64,000 nucleotides of DNA from Tieghemostelium lacteum (GCA_001606155.1 LODT01000037.1:1969624-2033623), one strand, 5' to 3'; numbered from the stretch's first letter, positions 46,100 through 58,892 are shown. A program made the numbers and translations. The notes: generated by a model from the letters alone, not told the origin.

Positions 46100-49000
46100 A
46101 TGGACACTGACAAAAGTGGTTCAAAGAGAAAGTTAAATGCTGAACAAGATTCAAAAAAGAAGAAATCCAAAATAACAAATACAGCATCAACAACCACAAC
46201 TACTAGTACAAACATTAATAATAATAATAACCAAAAAGATCAATCTAAAGCTATTGTCGCAAAACACTTCCCAAACCAAATTAATATATCTAGAAAGGGT
46301 AAACACTATACACTCGATACACCAAAAACCTTTTTGGGATTGAAAGAATCAGTACAAGATTTACAGTTAACACCAACCAACAGGGAGATATTCTATTCTG
46401 ATCTCTCTGGTAGTAATATAGAAGATGAGATTTCATATCAAAAATTTTTACTCAATGCACAGGCCAATGTTATATTGGTATATTTAAAAGGTGAACAGGT
46501 ATTAGAAAGCCCTGAGGCTATTGTTGTCGATATTACACCTTCTAAAAATATTCTTTTAAAAGCTGGTACTTCTGAATACAAGTTTGTATTTAATAATGAA
46601 ATAGATCAATCAATCAATCACTCACCAACTCAAGATATCTAACACACCCCACATACTACATTTTTTTTATTTAAATTAGTTTTTCAAATGCTATTGCCGA
46701 ATTTATAGATAATAGTATACAAGCAGTTAGAAATAACCCATATGGGAATAGAAACATTGATATTTATATAAATAAACCAAATTCTACAACCAATACAACA
46801 GTATGTATCACACTTGGCCAACAATAATAATAAAAATAATCATAATATTTAAAGATTAAATAACTAATATATAAATACAATAAAATATTAATAATATTAG
46901 AGTATAATAATTAGAGATAATGGATGTGGTATGACAAAAGATGAATTACAAAGATGGGCAACAATGGGATTAAGTCAAGCAGATTTAGATCCAACACAAG
47001 ATCCATCATTGGTAACCAGTGAGATATCTGGTTTAATATCTAGATTTGGCGTTGGTGGTAAGAAGGCTGCTTTCTATTTAGGTTCAGAAGTTACAGTAAA
47101 TTCAAAAGTTTCAGGTTGTGAATATATAAATGAAGCAACCATCTCATTGGATATTTTAAGTGAAACTGGTGATCAGGAATGGAAAATTCCCATAAAAGTT
47201 AGGAAACCAACTGATCAAGAACAATCACATGAACAATTTACTGAAGTTATAATTAATAATGTTGTAATCCAATGTGATACTTATGATCAACAAATGGGGG
47301 ATCTAAAGAGAGATTTGGCACATATTTATTACTATTATCTACATGAAATTCCAAAAATTGATAGTCATTACAATTTGGCTGAAATTGAAACTGTTGAGGA
47401 TGATGATGATAATAATGATAATGACAATGATCTTACCAGTGATGATCAACATAATAGTGATGAGAAAAATAGTAGCGAAAATACAAGTGATCCTGAATCT
47501 ACTCAAAAACAAAAAAAGAAGGAAAACTTCAAAGTCATCAAAATCTAAAAGCAATAATAATAATAATAATAATAATAATGAGGATAATATAGAAACATCA
47601 AATGGATATAGAATAAGTTTAAATGGTCAGGATCTGACTAGAGTAAAAGATTCAATGGAGTCACTGTATATCAAATATGGAAAAAAACTGAAACCAATGG
47701 AATTACAATGTACAGTCACTACTGGAAAAGATTCAAAATTGGTAAAGGTTTTATGTTTTTTAAGATATTTTCCATATATTCAAGAGAGAGAAACTCTACC
47801 AATACCATTTAAAGTTTTACAAGAATACAAGGATATTGATGTTAACAGTTGTCCATTGACTCTGAGAAAACCTGGTTTTGAAATATTTTGGAATGGTCGT
47901 TTGATATCTGATGCTCACATTGAAAGACTTGGTTTCATGTCACTTGGAAAATTTGAAGGTGAGAAAATTGAAGAAAAATGGATACAACGTGTGAAGGGTG
48001 CTCTATTTTTGAGTAGTGATTTTCCAGTTACACACAATAAGATGCACATTATTAAAGAGTCTCCAATATTTACACATCTCATTGAGAGATCTGGTTCTAG
48101 GTCTATGGGTGTTGAATTCAAGAAATGGTTGTTAAGTTGTCACAAACTAGACCAAGATTTTCAATTTGAGGTTGCACGATACAACGCTCAAATTAATCGA
48201 ACCCACTGTAAATCTATTAGTTTTGGCGGTACTACCTATAAAAATGATGATCCGGTTTCACTTAATGTCAGACCAATTAGTTTTGGTGTCATTAAAAATA
48301 TCTATTTCCAAGGAAAACCTGAGCAGAGAACTTCTGATTTTATGGTTGAAATCGACAGACTCTTTTATAAACAATTGCCTCTAGAGACTCACTCTGGTAG
48401 TAAAATTAAGGCAAAACTGACAAAACAGGAATATGATGCTCACATGACCCTCCTAAAGAATAAACTACCTTCAAAGATTAAGTTGTTTGAAGGTGATAAA
48501 GTTTCACTGCCAAAACTCACCTATCACAGTGGTGAGAAAATTCGTTGGTTATCTGTCCAGATTCTGGATAGAAATCAACCTCCAAAAGAGGTAGAAAAGA
48601 AAATACTCGAATCGGAAGAGATTAAAATACATTTTACCATCACTTATAATCAAACCAATGAGGTTGTCTATCGTGTAGATGCTGCCACCTATTATCAAGG
48701 TTCTAGAGCTTCTTTTAAGGATATTGATGTATTTAAGAGATCTGGTACCTATATCTTTAGTTTTAAATGCAGTTATCCAGGTGTAACAGAGGCAACTCAT
48801 ATGGTATCTGTAGAGGCTGGTGCTGTACAGAATATAAAAGCAAATTTTAATCATCCAACTCCAATGGACTCTGCACAGTTTCCAATTGATAAAGATTTAC
48901 CACCAATTATCATCTCTCAGGTGGATATTGAAGGAAATGTAGTACCTTATCAAGGTAAAAAGCTACCAAACGATTTGACTTTTAGTGGTGAATGGTTGCA

Positions 49001-52000
49001 AAAAGATACCTCTTCTAGTGCCAGTCAAAAGAGTGCTGTTTTGAAATTAAATAGTGATTTTACAATGGAGATTGCTGATGGTAATCTGGTTGTACGTGCT
49101 TTAAAAGTAACCAGTGGTGAAATTGGTGAGGAATCTGGTCTACTCAAATTACAATTAAATATTGCTTCTCATTACAGTTGTCAATTAACTCCAATTCACA
49201 TTAGTGCTGGCCCACCTGTGTCAATGGAGTTCTCTGAAACTTTATTCTCTGCCGATGGTGAAGGTTACCCAAATTGTACCTATTTACCAGATTTCTCAAT
49301 TATTCTATTGGATAAAGATAAAAATACCTGTAGAGTACCACCTCCAAAAGCTCTATCAAGTCAGAAAGTTAAAAAAGGTCAGCTGACACCTTCATCACAA
49401 GCACAACAAGAGGTATACAGTATTTCTGCCAGTAGTCTTGTACTAAAAGAAGATGTAATCTTTGTATGTGATGAAAGTGGTTGGTTTAATGTAATGACTA
49501 CCAACATTTTACCTGGTACTGCTGGTTCTAAAAGGAAACCAAAAGCTCTTCCAACTGGTTTATTCATTCAGGAACAAGTTGAAGAGAAATTTGAAAGCTC
49601 TGAAAATGCAGATCCACAACCAACCTCATTAACTGGAAAAAGAAAATTAAATGCCATGAAAAAATCCAATAGCTCTTCTTCCACTGCCGATATCCAATTC
49701 ACATTGTATCTGGGCGAAAAAGAAATCTTTGCCGAAGAGAAAATGATAAAGATTACACCATCTTCTAAACCTGCACATTTGCAACTCTACCCAATGTCTG
49801 ATGGAATCTTTGCTGATCCCGATTGTAAAGATCATTTTAGAGTAATATCTGGAACTGAAATTAAATTTGGTGTAAAAGTATTTTCAGTTGGTGGTGGTGG
49901 ACGCGGTCCATTTGAAATTCCAGTAACTGGACAATGGTCAACCAATTGGACTGCAGCTAAAGAAAAGTTTTCTAGTTCCAAATCAAATACAATGATTATA
50001 TTACCACCACTGACCACTGATAAGATTACTAAGCTTCTCAAATACTCATTCTCTCTAGCAATTGATCATGCTGATGAACAAAATGATCAAAATCAAATTT
50101 TATTGGAAAAATCATTCTCCATTCAAACTACTGGTGGTGCACCATCATCTTTTCATTTACAACTATCAAAACACACTTCAAAGTCCTCTTTGAGATGTGA
50201 TAGTGAATTGACATTTGAGATTACTTTACTCGATAAGAAAGGTAATGTTGTACAACCTCTAAATGATACTTCAAAACCACCAATTGAACCCTACTTGATT
50301 CTCACAGAGACTGACATACCACCTACCAAAGCCTATTCTATTAAAAATCAAAATATTGGTCTGTTTAGTATGGATAAACAATGTTATGTCTGTAAAGCAA
50401 CCATTATTGGTTTCGGTGAGTTAATATTAAAAGTTTTGGACAAATCTGGTCAGATCACTGAACATTCAATGAAAATTAATGTAATTGAAGGTCAAGCCTC
50501 ACAAATTAAAGTAAATGGTACCTCTAAACTGTCACTTTCTTGTTCTGGTGGTGAAAGACTTCAGGACTTAGATTTTACAGTATGTGATAGTCAAGGTAAT
50601 CTAACTAGAGGTATAACTGCTGTTGACTGTAATATGGAGTGGATAAATAATCCCTCTCAAAATAGTGGTGCCAAAGTAGAAACACCTTTTGAAATCAAAT
50701 CTAAACTCAGAGTGGAAAAGGGTGAGGGTAAATTGAGAAATTTAGAAATCAACTCTGAATGTCCAGAGGGTGTCTATCAATTGAATATTCAACCAAAGAT
50801 GGCACTACAACCAGCAATCATTTTCTTTAATATTAAAGGTAAATACTCTTTGAAATTACTGAACCTATGTCCAATCAAGATACACCCATCTTCCCCACCA
50901 CCAGTTTTGAAATTACAATTATTGGATCCAGATCAACAACCTGTCAGGGCTCACAAGGAAACATTTAAACTGCAATGCCATTTAAAATCTTATAATTGTA
51001 CAAAAACTGAACAAGATGATACCATTTTTGTTTTTGATGAATTAAAAAGTCTAAAAAAAGCTGGTGATTTTAAACTGACTTTTATTCATTCGGATAGAGG
51101 TAGCTTGAAATTGGAACTCTTAGAAACTCTTACTGTAGTACCTGACCCACCTGTTAAATTAGAAATTAAAGGAGGACCATCTGGTACCATTTCATCAACT
51201 ATCACTCGTCAACCAATTATAATCACTGCTGTGGATCAACATCAAAACAAATGTTTAGTCAGTGGTACTACTGTAAAAGTATATATAGAGACTATTGATA
51301 AATTACCAATTAATAGTCCATCACAACAGGCAAATAATGTAAATGCAAGTCAAAATGAAATTCCGATTCTATCTAGTGGCAATAGTGAAGTACGTTTTAA
51401 TGATGATGGTGAAGCTATATTTAGTGGTCTCTCTGTAAGAGAGGGATTTGGAGCCAGTGGATCATACAAATTGTGTTTTTATAGTAGTCAAGATTCAATT
51501 GCTCCAGTAAAAGTTGAATTCTTTTTCAAGAATTCCAAAGAGATTATGGATCAGAAATTAAAATTACAAAGCCTTCGTGTATCTCTACAAAATGAAATTA
51601 AAGATGTTCGTAAGGAGATTATTGAACTCACAAAGGAACAAACTACCATTGCCAATAAATTTGATCTACTCAAGAGTCAAGGTGATGAACTGTTAAATAG
51701 TCTCAAACAAATGATACCAGAGTTTCAAGATGTACGAGTTAATCAATCACCAGAGGAGGTAAAATCTTTCATCTCAAAAACCTCAAAGGAGATTAACGAT
51801 CTAATGACAGCTCCAAGAAGACCACCAACTATCCCCAATAACTATCTAGTTAGAGAGTTATCGGACCAGGCAAGATCTGATGAAAAATCTGGTATCATAG
51901 GTGTGGTTTCTGATATCCTTTGTGTTGACAATGAAAAGGAAGCAATGGCATTTGCAAAACTAATTGGAAAGAAATTTGAAACAGTTGTCATTTCAACCAA

Positions 52001-52700
52001 GGAGAAATTTGATCATGTTTATAGACAGTATAAAAATAATAACTCTCCTCTCTATCTGATCTCTCTTGACAGTATCCTACCATTCACTCAAAGACATATA
52101 ACACCAAATAAGAGACCTTCTCAACATGATTCAAATGACCATTTGTTACCTTTACTACCACTTCAAGGTGCTCCTTTGGATGGTTTCAAAGGTTATGTTG
52201 TAAATATTATTGAATTACGTGAGAAACATGAATACCTTCGTAAATCATTAGTATGGAATCTATTTAAAGAGGCTATGGTTTTTAATACTCTGGCTGAAGG
52301 TAGAGCCTACCGTAGCTTTTTAGTTGAAAAAAGAATTCCATGTCCAACCATTCTTTGTATTGAGAATGGTGAAGTTTTGGAACCTTCTGGTTTCGTCGAA
52401 ATTGGTTCTAGAGCAAATCAAAACCACAATCAATCTAGTTTTGGTCAGATACCAATTCAAGATACTAAACTATTACATGATCTATCCACTAAAAAATCAC
52501 TATTGGAAGAATATAAATCACAAAGACATAAACAATATCAAGAGAAAAAGAATGATTATGCTCCACAACTTTTACAAATTAAAGATCAAATTCTACAACT
52601 AGAATCTAAACATAATCAAAAACAAAAAGAATTGGAAAAAATTCTAATTGAAATTAACTCTATTGGTTTATCTGATTCTAATAGTAGTCAAAATCAATAA
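46100..52700 (+). CDS. SMCHD1-like protein: GHKL ATPase plus SMC hinge
   Basis: The CDS is join(46100..46581,46680..46800,46901..52700) with one extra A in the A7 run 47511-47517; omitting it gives about 2133 residues (human SMCHD1 has 2005). Residues about 55-140 look ubiquitin-like, as in SMCHD1. The GHKL ATPase follows: N-box FSNAIAEFIDNS (162-173), IIIRDNGCGM (203-212) and RFGVGGKKAAFYLG (249-262), and WATMGLS matches the WAVYRLS of SMCHD1. The long middle is beta-rich with Ig-like repeats. About residues 1862-2035 form an SMC hinge (GIIGVVSDILCVDNEKEAMAF, then EGRAYRSFLVEKRIPCPTIL), ending in a coiled coil. The intron-1 donor GTTTGT was chosen because it restores EYNFSNAIAEF. It is a nuclear chromosome-compaction or silencing factor by analogy; dictyostelid function is unknown. 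Confidence 0.88.
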
Positions 52701-52800
52701 AAACTTTCACTATTACCTAGGTATATATATATATATATATAAATATATTTATATTATAATATATGTTTTTTGTTTTATTTATTTCCAAAAAAAAAAAAGA

Positions 52801-53883
52801 TTAATTATTGATTTTAGTGGTTTTAATAAATGAATTTACAATGGGTAAATAAGTTGGGTTATATCTTTCTGTAATTGATGTCAATTGATTTTGAGACCAT
52901 TCCATCAATTTTAATTGAGAATCTTTAAGCTTATTAATATTTCCAGCATTTTGTTGACAATAGGAGAATATTGACATTATTATACCATAGATTGATGTTA
53001 AATTGGTTGGTATCTGTATAGAATTATCATCTTGGTTTTGAATTACTGGTGGGTTTAATTCTAATGAATGTGTAAAATATTTTAATGCCAATATATAATT
53101 ATCACTACCACCTAAACTATAGGTAATCTATAGTAGAAAAACTATTAATATCAATAATTTATAAATAGTATATTTAAATTCATACCTCAGCATATTTAAC
53201 ATAAAATATATAATTAATTGGAGCATTTAATATAATTTCTTCATAACAAAATTGTGCATTCTTATATGCCAATAGTCTGAGATGTAATGATGATAATTCT
53301 AACCATGCTTCAAAATCTACCATAAATATCTGTAAATATTGATTTAATAACTGAATTGCTTTAGTGTAGTTTCCTTGTGATGTAAATATTGTTATTTGTC
53401 TTTTCATACTCATCTATATATGAGGTTAAAAATGTTAGTTAAATATGCAGGTTGGTCTAACACTGTTAAAATGATATATACAGAATCAGCGGGATATTTC
53501 TCTAGAATATTTGTATAGATTTCAATGGCAGACTGAATTTCACCTTTTGATTCTAGTATCATTCCTTTTAATCTAGAAGCTCTAATACTACTTTGTCCAA
53601 ATTGTTTTATTAATATATCCAAAAGAGTTTGTGCTTTGTCTATTTCGTCACTATCTAAAGATGCAACTAAAACTTGTTCTATTGTATCCCATTTCTCATT
53701 AGAATCAAGTTTATTAGCATATTCAACTACTAGGGTGTAACCATAATTGCTGACCAAATGGGATTTTCTGAATTTGGATTTTCTTAAAAATCTTAATGTA
53801 TCTCTAACTGTTGTCCAATTAAAAGATCTTGATCCATTGATCTTCTTTTCAAAATTTTCAAATTCTTCTATCTCTGAAGTCAT
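52801..53883 (-). CDS. emc2: ER membrane protein complex subunit 2 (EMC2/TTC35)
   Basis: The CDS is complement(join(52801..53127,53186..53413,53482..53883)), 318 residues, with introns of 68 and 58 nt at codon boundaries. TPR-like repeats match EMC2: RASRLKGMILESKGEIQSAIEIY, MKRQITIFTSQGNYTKAIQLLNQYL, DFEAWLELSSLHLRLLAYKNAQFCYEEII, and ITYSLGGSDNYILALKYFTHSLELNP (YTQGGxEN-x-L-x-KYF in animals). It is the cytosolic scaffold of the EMC insertase at the ER. It is divergent from tRNase Z with only 118 bp between starts. The start was set to the ATG at 53883; the codon before it is GTG. Confidence 0.9.
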
Positions 53884-54001
53884 CACTTCATAAACGCAAT
53901 TTGTATTTTTAAAAAAAAAAATTTTGTTTTAAAAAAAATGATGATTTAAATATTTTGACTCATTTTGCGTTTTTTTTATTGCTTTAGCATTAATATATGA
54001 A
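53884..54001. promoter_or_regulatory. Compact bidirectional promoter EMC2 / tRNase Z
   Basis: Just 118 bp separate the two start codons. The interval contains an oligo-A/T stretch (53911-53939) and ATTTTGACTCATTTTGCG. Both genes must share this space for promoter and 5' UTRs, which suggests constitutive co-expression. Confidence 0.5.
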
Positions 54002-56494
54002 ATGAAAGCATATCTTGAAATCTCAGGTGATACTGAAGATATACCACCATCAGTATATGCATTCTGTGAAACGGATAGATTAATGTTTGATTGCGGAGAA
54101 GGTATACAGAGATCAATAGTTAGTAAAGAGGGTATATCACTTGCTAAAATTGATGCAATATATATAAGTTCATTATCATGGGAATGTATTGGTGGTTTAT
54201 TAGGGTTCATTCTCACTTATTCTGAACAACAAGGTAATTCACAATCTACACCATTAAAAATCTATGGACCTAAAGGTATTAAATGGTTATTAAAGTCATC
54301 ACTAGAGTTTCAAAAAAGATTTCACACAGAAATCATTGAGATGAATCCTGTAAAACCACACACATTTCAACATAATTCATTTAAAGTAACTGCAATACCA
54401 ATCAGTAAAGAAATTAAAAGTGAACAAGATCATCAAAAACTTTTAAAATTAGCAGAAGGAAAACCATATGAAAAAACAATTATAGATCCAAAATTACAAT
54501 TTTTATCTATTGATAATCATCATCATCATCATCATCATCACCATCATCATCATGCTAAATCTACCCTTTCTAAAGCTAAAAAAACAGAATTTCAACAACA
54601 ACAAATAGCTGATAACAAGGAATTGGAACAGAGTATTGATATGAATGCAGTAGTTTGTTATATTGGTTCAACCTATGATATAAAAGGTAAATTTCACCCA
54701 GATAAAGCAAATAATTTGGGGATACCATTTGGATACCTCTATGGATTGTTGTCAAAAGGTAAATCTGTAAAGAACAAAAGAGGTGAAATTGTAAAACCTG
54801 AACAGGTAATGGATGAGAATCAACCTGGTTTAAAATTTGCAATCATTAGATGTCCTTCCATTGAATATATAGACTCATTTCTGGCCAATAATGAATTTAA
54901 ATCCTATAGTTTGGGTTCTGAGCAAACTATAACTTTTATGATTCATTTGGCGCCAAATATAGTTTTATCTGACAGTAAATATAAGCAATTTATGGATCAA
55001 TTTGGTGATCAATGTAAGCATGTTATTATAAATAGTCAAGCTTGCGAATACTATAGTCAATTCCCAATCAGCGATTTACATAATGCCAAATTGTCATCAT
55101 TGCTACCAAGTCTCTTTGACCATCACTTAAAGGTTGGCTCCAATAAAATCTCCACAGAGAGACCACTTCAATTAGAATCTTGTAAAAATATTACCTATCC
55201 AAAACAAATGACACGTCTAAATTTAGCTCCACTTGATAAAATGGGAACTATTGATGAAGTACCTTTAATTGGTGATGTTAACTCTGATCAGGAGGAGGTA
55301 GATTTGAACGAATCATTTATCAATACTGATGAAGGTCAAGTTATTAAAAATGAATTGGTAAGAAAGTGTATGGAAATTGAAAGTACTCCCAATAAGAAAA
55401 TGTATCCTCAAGTGTTATTTACTGGCACCGGTTCTGCTTTACCATCGGTTCTCAGAAATGTATCTGGTATCTATATGGCTGTAGATAATCAACATAATGG
55501 CTTACTATTGGATTGTGGCGAAGGAACCTATGGCCAATTATATCGTTACTTTGGTTCACAAAAGATTCAAGATGTTATGCTTGGTATTCAAATGATTTGG
55601 ATATCACATTTGCATGCTGATCATCATTTAGGTTTGGTAAGAATATTACAAAAAAGAAAGTTCTATGAGGAGAGAGCTGATATAAATTTACCACCTCCTA
55701 TAATATTAGGACCACCTGGTCTTATTAGTTGGTTAAATGATCTCACTAGAATTGTTCCTCTCAAATATCATGGACTGGCATTTGATTCTGCTAGTGGAAT
55801 TTTACATGATACCTGTAAAAAGCTCAGTATAAAATCACTAATCAATGTACCTGTAATTCATTGTTCTCATGCCTATGGTGTTGTCTTGGAACTCTATGAT
55901 GGTACTAAAATTACCTATTCTGGTGATACTAGACCATGCAAATTTTTGGCTGAAATTGGAAGAGATTCCGATTTACTCATTCATGAGGCAACTTTTGAAG
56001 ATAGTTATCAACAAGATGCCATTTCTAAAAGACATTCTACAATATCTGAAGCTCTACATATTGCCAGAGAAATGCGTGCAAAATACACCATTCTTACCCA
56101 TTTCTCACAGAGATACCCCTCTTTCCCACTTTTTGAAAAAAATAGTGCTGACCAATATGGTGTCTCTTTTGATCTTTTAAATATTGCTCCCTATCAATAC
56201 CCCTTGGTTAGTCAAATTTTAATACCATGCCAAATGTTTTTTAACAAAGAATCCACTCACAAAGAAATTGAAAAGGCAAAAACTGTTAAACTTTATAACT
56301 TTCCAAAAAAGAAAACACCATCTATCTTTATTGATAAGGATAATGAATTTGAAAGTAATACAAATGATGATGAACCTTTACTAGTCGATAATAATAGTAA
56401 TAATAATAATAGTAGTAGTAGTAATAGTTCAACTAAAAAAGTACTATTGAACAAACAACTACCAAAAAGATTCCTAATTAAAAAAACCAAATAA
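54002..56494 (+). CDS. Ribonuclease Z, long form (ELAC2-like)
   Basis: A single exon encodes 830 residues, typical of tRNase Z-L (about 750-930). The N-terminal half is a degenerate metallo-beta-lactamase domain (DCGEGIQRSIV present, but the HxHxDH site replaced by SSLSWECIGG). It is interrupted by a His run of about 12 and a Lys/Gln-rich insert (residues about 174-205). The C-terminal half is catalytic: LFTGTGSALPSVLRNVSG, SHLHADHHLG (about residues 535-544), YSGDTRPC, HEATFED and HFSQRYP. The enzyme cleaves the 3' trailer of pre-tRNAs in nucleus and mitochondria. No clear mitochondrial leader starts at this ATG. The tail is Asn/Ser-rich and basic. Confidence 0.93.
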   Translation: MKAYLEISGDTEDIPPSVYAFCETDRLMFDCGEGIQRSIVSKEGISLAKIDAIYISSLSWECIGGLLGFILTYSEQQGNSQSTPLKIYGPKGIKWLLKSSLEFQKRFHTEIIEMNPVKPHTFQHNSFKVTAIPISKEIKSEQDHQKLLKLAEGKPYEKTIIDPKLQFLSIDNHHHHHHHHHHHHAKSTLSKAKKTEFQQQQIADNKELEQSIDMNAVVCYIGSTYDIKGKFHPDKANNLGIPFGYLYGLLSKGKSVKNKRGEIVKPEQVMDENQPGLKFAIIRCPSIEYIDSFLANNEFKSYSLGSEQTITFMIHLAPNIVLSDSKYKQFMDQFGDQCKHVIINSQACEYYSQFPISDLHNAKLSSLLPSLFDHHLKVGSNKISTERPLQLESCKNITYPKQMTRLNLAPLDKMGTIDEVPLIGDVNSDQEEVDLNESFINTDEGQVIKNELVRKCMEIESTPNKKMYPQVLFTGTGSALPSVLRNVSGIYMAVDNQHNGLLLDCGEGTYGQLYRYFGSQKIQDVMLGIQMIWISHLHADHHLGLVRILQKRKFYEERADINLPPPIILGPPGLISWLNDLTRIVPLKYHGLAFDSASGILHDTCKKLSIKSLINVPVIHCSHAYGVVLELYDGTKITYSGDTRPCKFLAEIGRDSDLLIHEATFEDSYQQDAISKRHSTISEALHIAREMRAKYTILTHFSQRYPSFPLFEKNSADQYGVSFDLLNIAPYQYPLVSQILIPCQMFFNKESTHKEIEKAKTVKLYNFPKKKTPSIFIDKDNEFESNTNDDEPLLVDNNSNNNNSSSSNSSTKKVLLNKQLPKRFLIKKTK

Positions 56495-56754
56495 CAATAC
56501 TAATAATTTTAAAAAAGAACCAACCAAAGTGTTTACTCCTATCAATGTTAAATATTATTCAACTTTTATTAATAATAATAGTTGTATAAAAACTTTTTCA
56601 TTGAATTTACCAACAAAAAATAATATATTAATAAGGAGAAATATTTTACTTTTAAGGGTATTACAAAATTCAAAATATCTTATAAAATAAAATAATATCA
56701 TATATATAAAAATATATAGTAGTAGTAGTTATATATATATATATATTAGTTTTT

Positions 56755-57494
56755 TTATATTTTTCTATTTGAAGCAATTGATAGAATACAATTCCAACCA
56801 ACACTTACTAGATTACTTATAATTAACCTATAATCTTGGGAAATATATTTAAATAAAAAGAAATTTGTAAGTGGCCATATCATCCATGCTCTTTGCAATA
56901 TTGGGAATAATTCTCGTTGTATTTTAGTCTTGCAATTCTGAAAATTAAAATTTAATGGTCCATTACTTAGAATTTGTACACTTGTCATATTACAAATAAC
57001 CATCCACGGACAAAATAATATTTGATCAATTGTAACTTTACCAATAGTTGCTAAAACTGATTTTGATGGTATTTTATAATCTAAATATTTAAACCAACTA
57101 AATTTTACAAATTAAAACATATTAAAATCAAATGTTTTGTCTATTCCTTCTTTATAAATATCTCTAAAAATAAATATATATTTACTAATGGATTTGTGGT
57201 ATTATAACAAAACAACCTATACTCGACATCATCAGTGTTCTTTTGAATTTATATTCATGTTTATCTTCAATTTTTTGTGCAAGTATATCTCCTGCTGCAA
57301 ATACCACTATAATTATTTAATAGAAAACTATATTAGTGCCAACTTTCTTTCTATCCATCCACTCTATGTATTTATTGTTTTTGTTTATTACCTGCCCCTG
57401 TCAGTGATTTAGTTTTTACTGGATGAGTACTCAATAGGTATTTATATTTTTCCCATATGAAGTTAGTTTTTAGTCTACTAAATGAAAAACTCAT
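56755..57494 (-). CDS. Mpv17/PMP22-family membrane protein, three exons
   Basis: The CDS is complement(join(56755..57097,57186..57306,57392..57494)), 188 residues, the normal family length. Exon 1 gives WEKYKYLLSTHPVKTKSLTG, the family opening (W-x-x-Y-x-x-x-L-x-x-x-P-x-x-T-K). Exon 2 gives VVFAAGDILAQKI (the GD-x-x-A-Q motif) and ends PQIHY split across the intron. Exon 3 gives WFKYLD, the DQI segment, and the C-terminal RAWMIWPLTNFFLFKYISQD with RLIISNLVSVGWNCILS, matching W-x-x-WP-x-x-x-x-x-N-F and the final W-x-x-x-LS. Four hydrophobic spans are expected in a mitochondrial inner or peroxisomal membrane. All three exon joins preserve the frame and family alignment. Exact role unknown. Confidence 0.88.
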
Positions 57495-57632
57495 TATTGT
57501 TAATGTGCGTGTCTAGTCTTCGTATGATTTATAAAAATTTAAATTATCGAAAGTGCATTCTTAATATTCCCTCCTTTTTTAGTTTTTGTTTTTTTTTTTT
57601 TCAATATATTTATTTAAATTATTACAACTAAT

Positions 57633-58714
57633 ATGATATTAGATATTATATTTCTATTTTTAAGAATTGGTTTATTTATATTACCAATTGGATCATTATT
57701 ATTTTCATCAATATTATTAGAACAATCATTTACACTTAGATTATCATTGGGATTGATATTTAGTCACATAATATTGTTATTCGGATCTCGACTATTAAAA
57801 GATAGATTGCATGTACTTTTAGAGATACCATTGGTCATTGGCTGTATAATGTCAATTTATTTAATACCTCAAATGATAGTTGATATCTATTCATTTTCAT
57901 TGAATTGGATGTTTCCAATCATATATTTTGTCGAATCTATTCAAATTGTGAATCTAATCATTTCCATTGGTAGAGCTCTAATGAGCCATTCAATGTCCAA
58001 TCCATCTTCAGACATTTTAATTAAGACTTTAATTATATTAATATCAGTAGCCAGTATTGGTATGACCTTACTGACATTCTATCAACTATATACATCACCA
58101 AGTTTAACAATACCAATTGCAAGTTTTCTCTCGAGTATTGCCACTTTACTGGTAATATTATTTTCATTAGTCTATTTACATGAAGATACAATGATATCTG
58201 ATATAGCATTACTCTCTGCCTATATAACTCTTTCATGTTTTTCACATATCAATCCACAAGATTCCTCCATTTTAATCAATGATATCACATTGTCCACTTT
58301 TAGTTGGTCAAATATGCTATCACTAAATAATATGATTAATTTACTCTCTATAATTGTAACTATTATAACTTTACTTTCATTATTTTTAGTTTACCCTGAT
58401 AAACAAGAAGATTCTGATTATGATGATAATGAACCAGTATGTATATATATATATCAAAGCTCTGAGTTAGATTTTACGAATAAATATTAACTAATCTCCT
58501 AAAGCTATTTCCAAATTATAAATCCCAATTAATTCATATATTTATAATCATTAGTGTTACTTATTTACCAATGTCATACTTTGGTAAAATTGGTTTCACT
58601 CTTCCTTTGGCTTTCAAATATATTCATTTACTGATTTCTATTGGTATATATCTATACTCTTGTTTATCTGGATCCCTCTCTGAATCTTCAATTATTAAAT
58701 TTCATCAAGATTAG
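57633..58714 (+). CDS. Polytopic membrane protein of unknown family
   Basis: The CDS is join(57633..58436,58505..58714), 337 residues. The 68-nt intron begins GTATGT and ends CTAAAG. About eight to ten hydrophobic segments alternate with short loops. The N-terminus starts in the first segment (MILDIIFLFLRIGLFILPIG). An acidic loop (DKQEDSDYDDNEP) precedes the intron, and the last exon adds two more segments (IFIIISVTYLPM and FKYIHLLISIGIYLYSCL). Conserved-looking features are few, and I recognise no transporter, GPCR or enzyme motif. It is divergent from the Mpv17 gene with 138 bp between starts. It could be an ER or endosomal membrane protein; nothing narrower is supported. Confidence 0.7.
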
Positions 58715-58892
58715 AGAAAGGTAATATTTTTATTTATAACCAATAGATTTCTCTGGTCTGAGGTAGGCAAGAAAATAAAAAAAAAATTTTTGGTAAAACT
58801 TTTTTACTTTTCCTCTCCATCTCAGAGATTCACAAAAAAGTTATATATTATTGTTTCGTTAATAATAGTATTTTGTACATAATAATAAAACT

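Noticed and set aside
47399-47470. Possible 19-nt intron-like GT...AG segment before the SMCHD1-like frame break
   Set aside because: It is too short, lacks a consensus donor and is less economical than a single extra A in the A7 run.
54942-54955. ATTTGGCGCCAAAT palindrome resembling a double E2F site
   Set aside because: It lies inside the tRNase Z coding sequence and is explained by the codons there.
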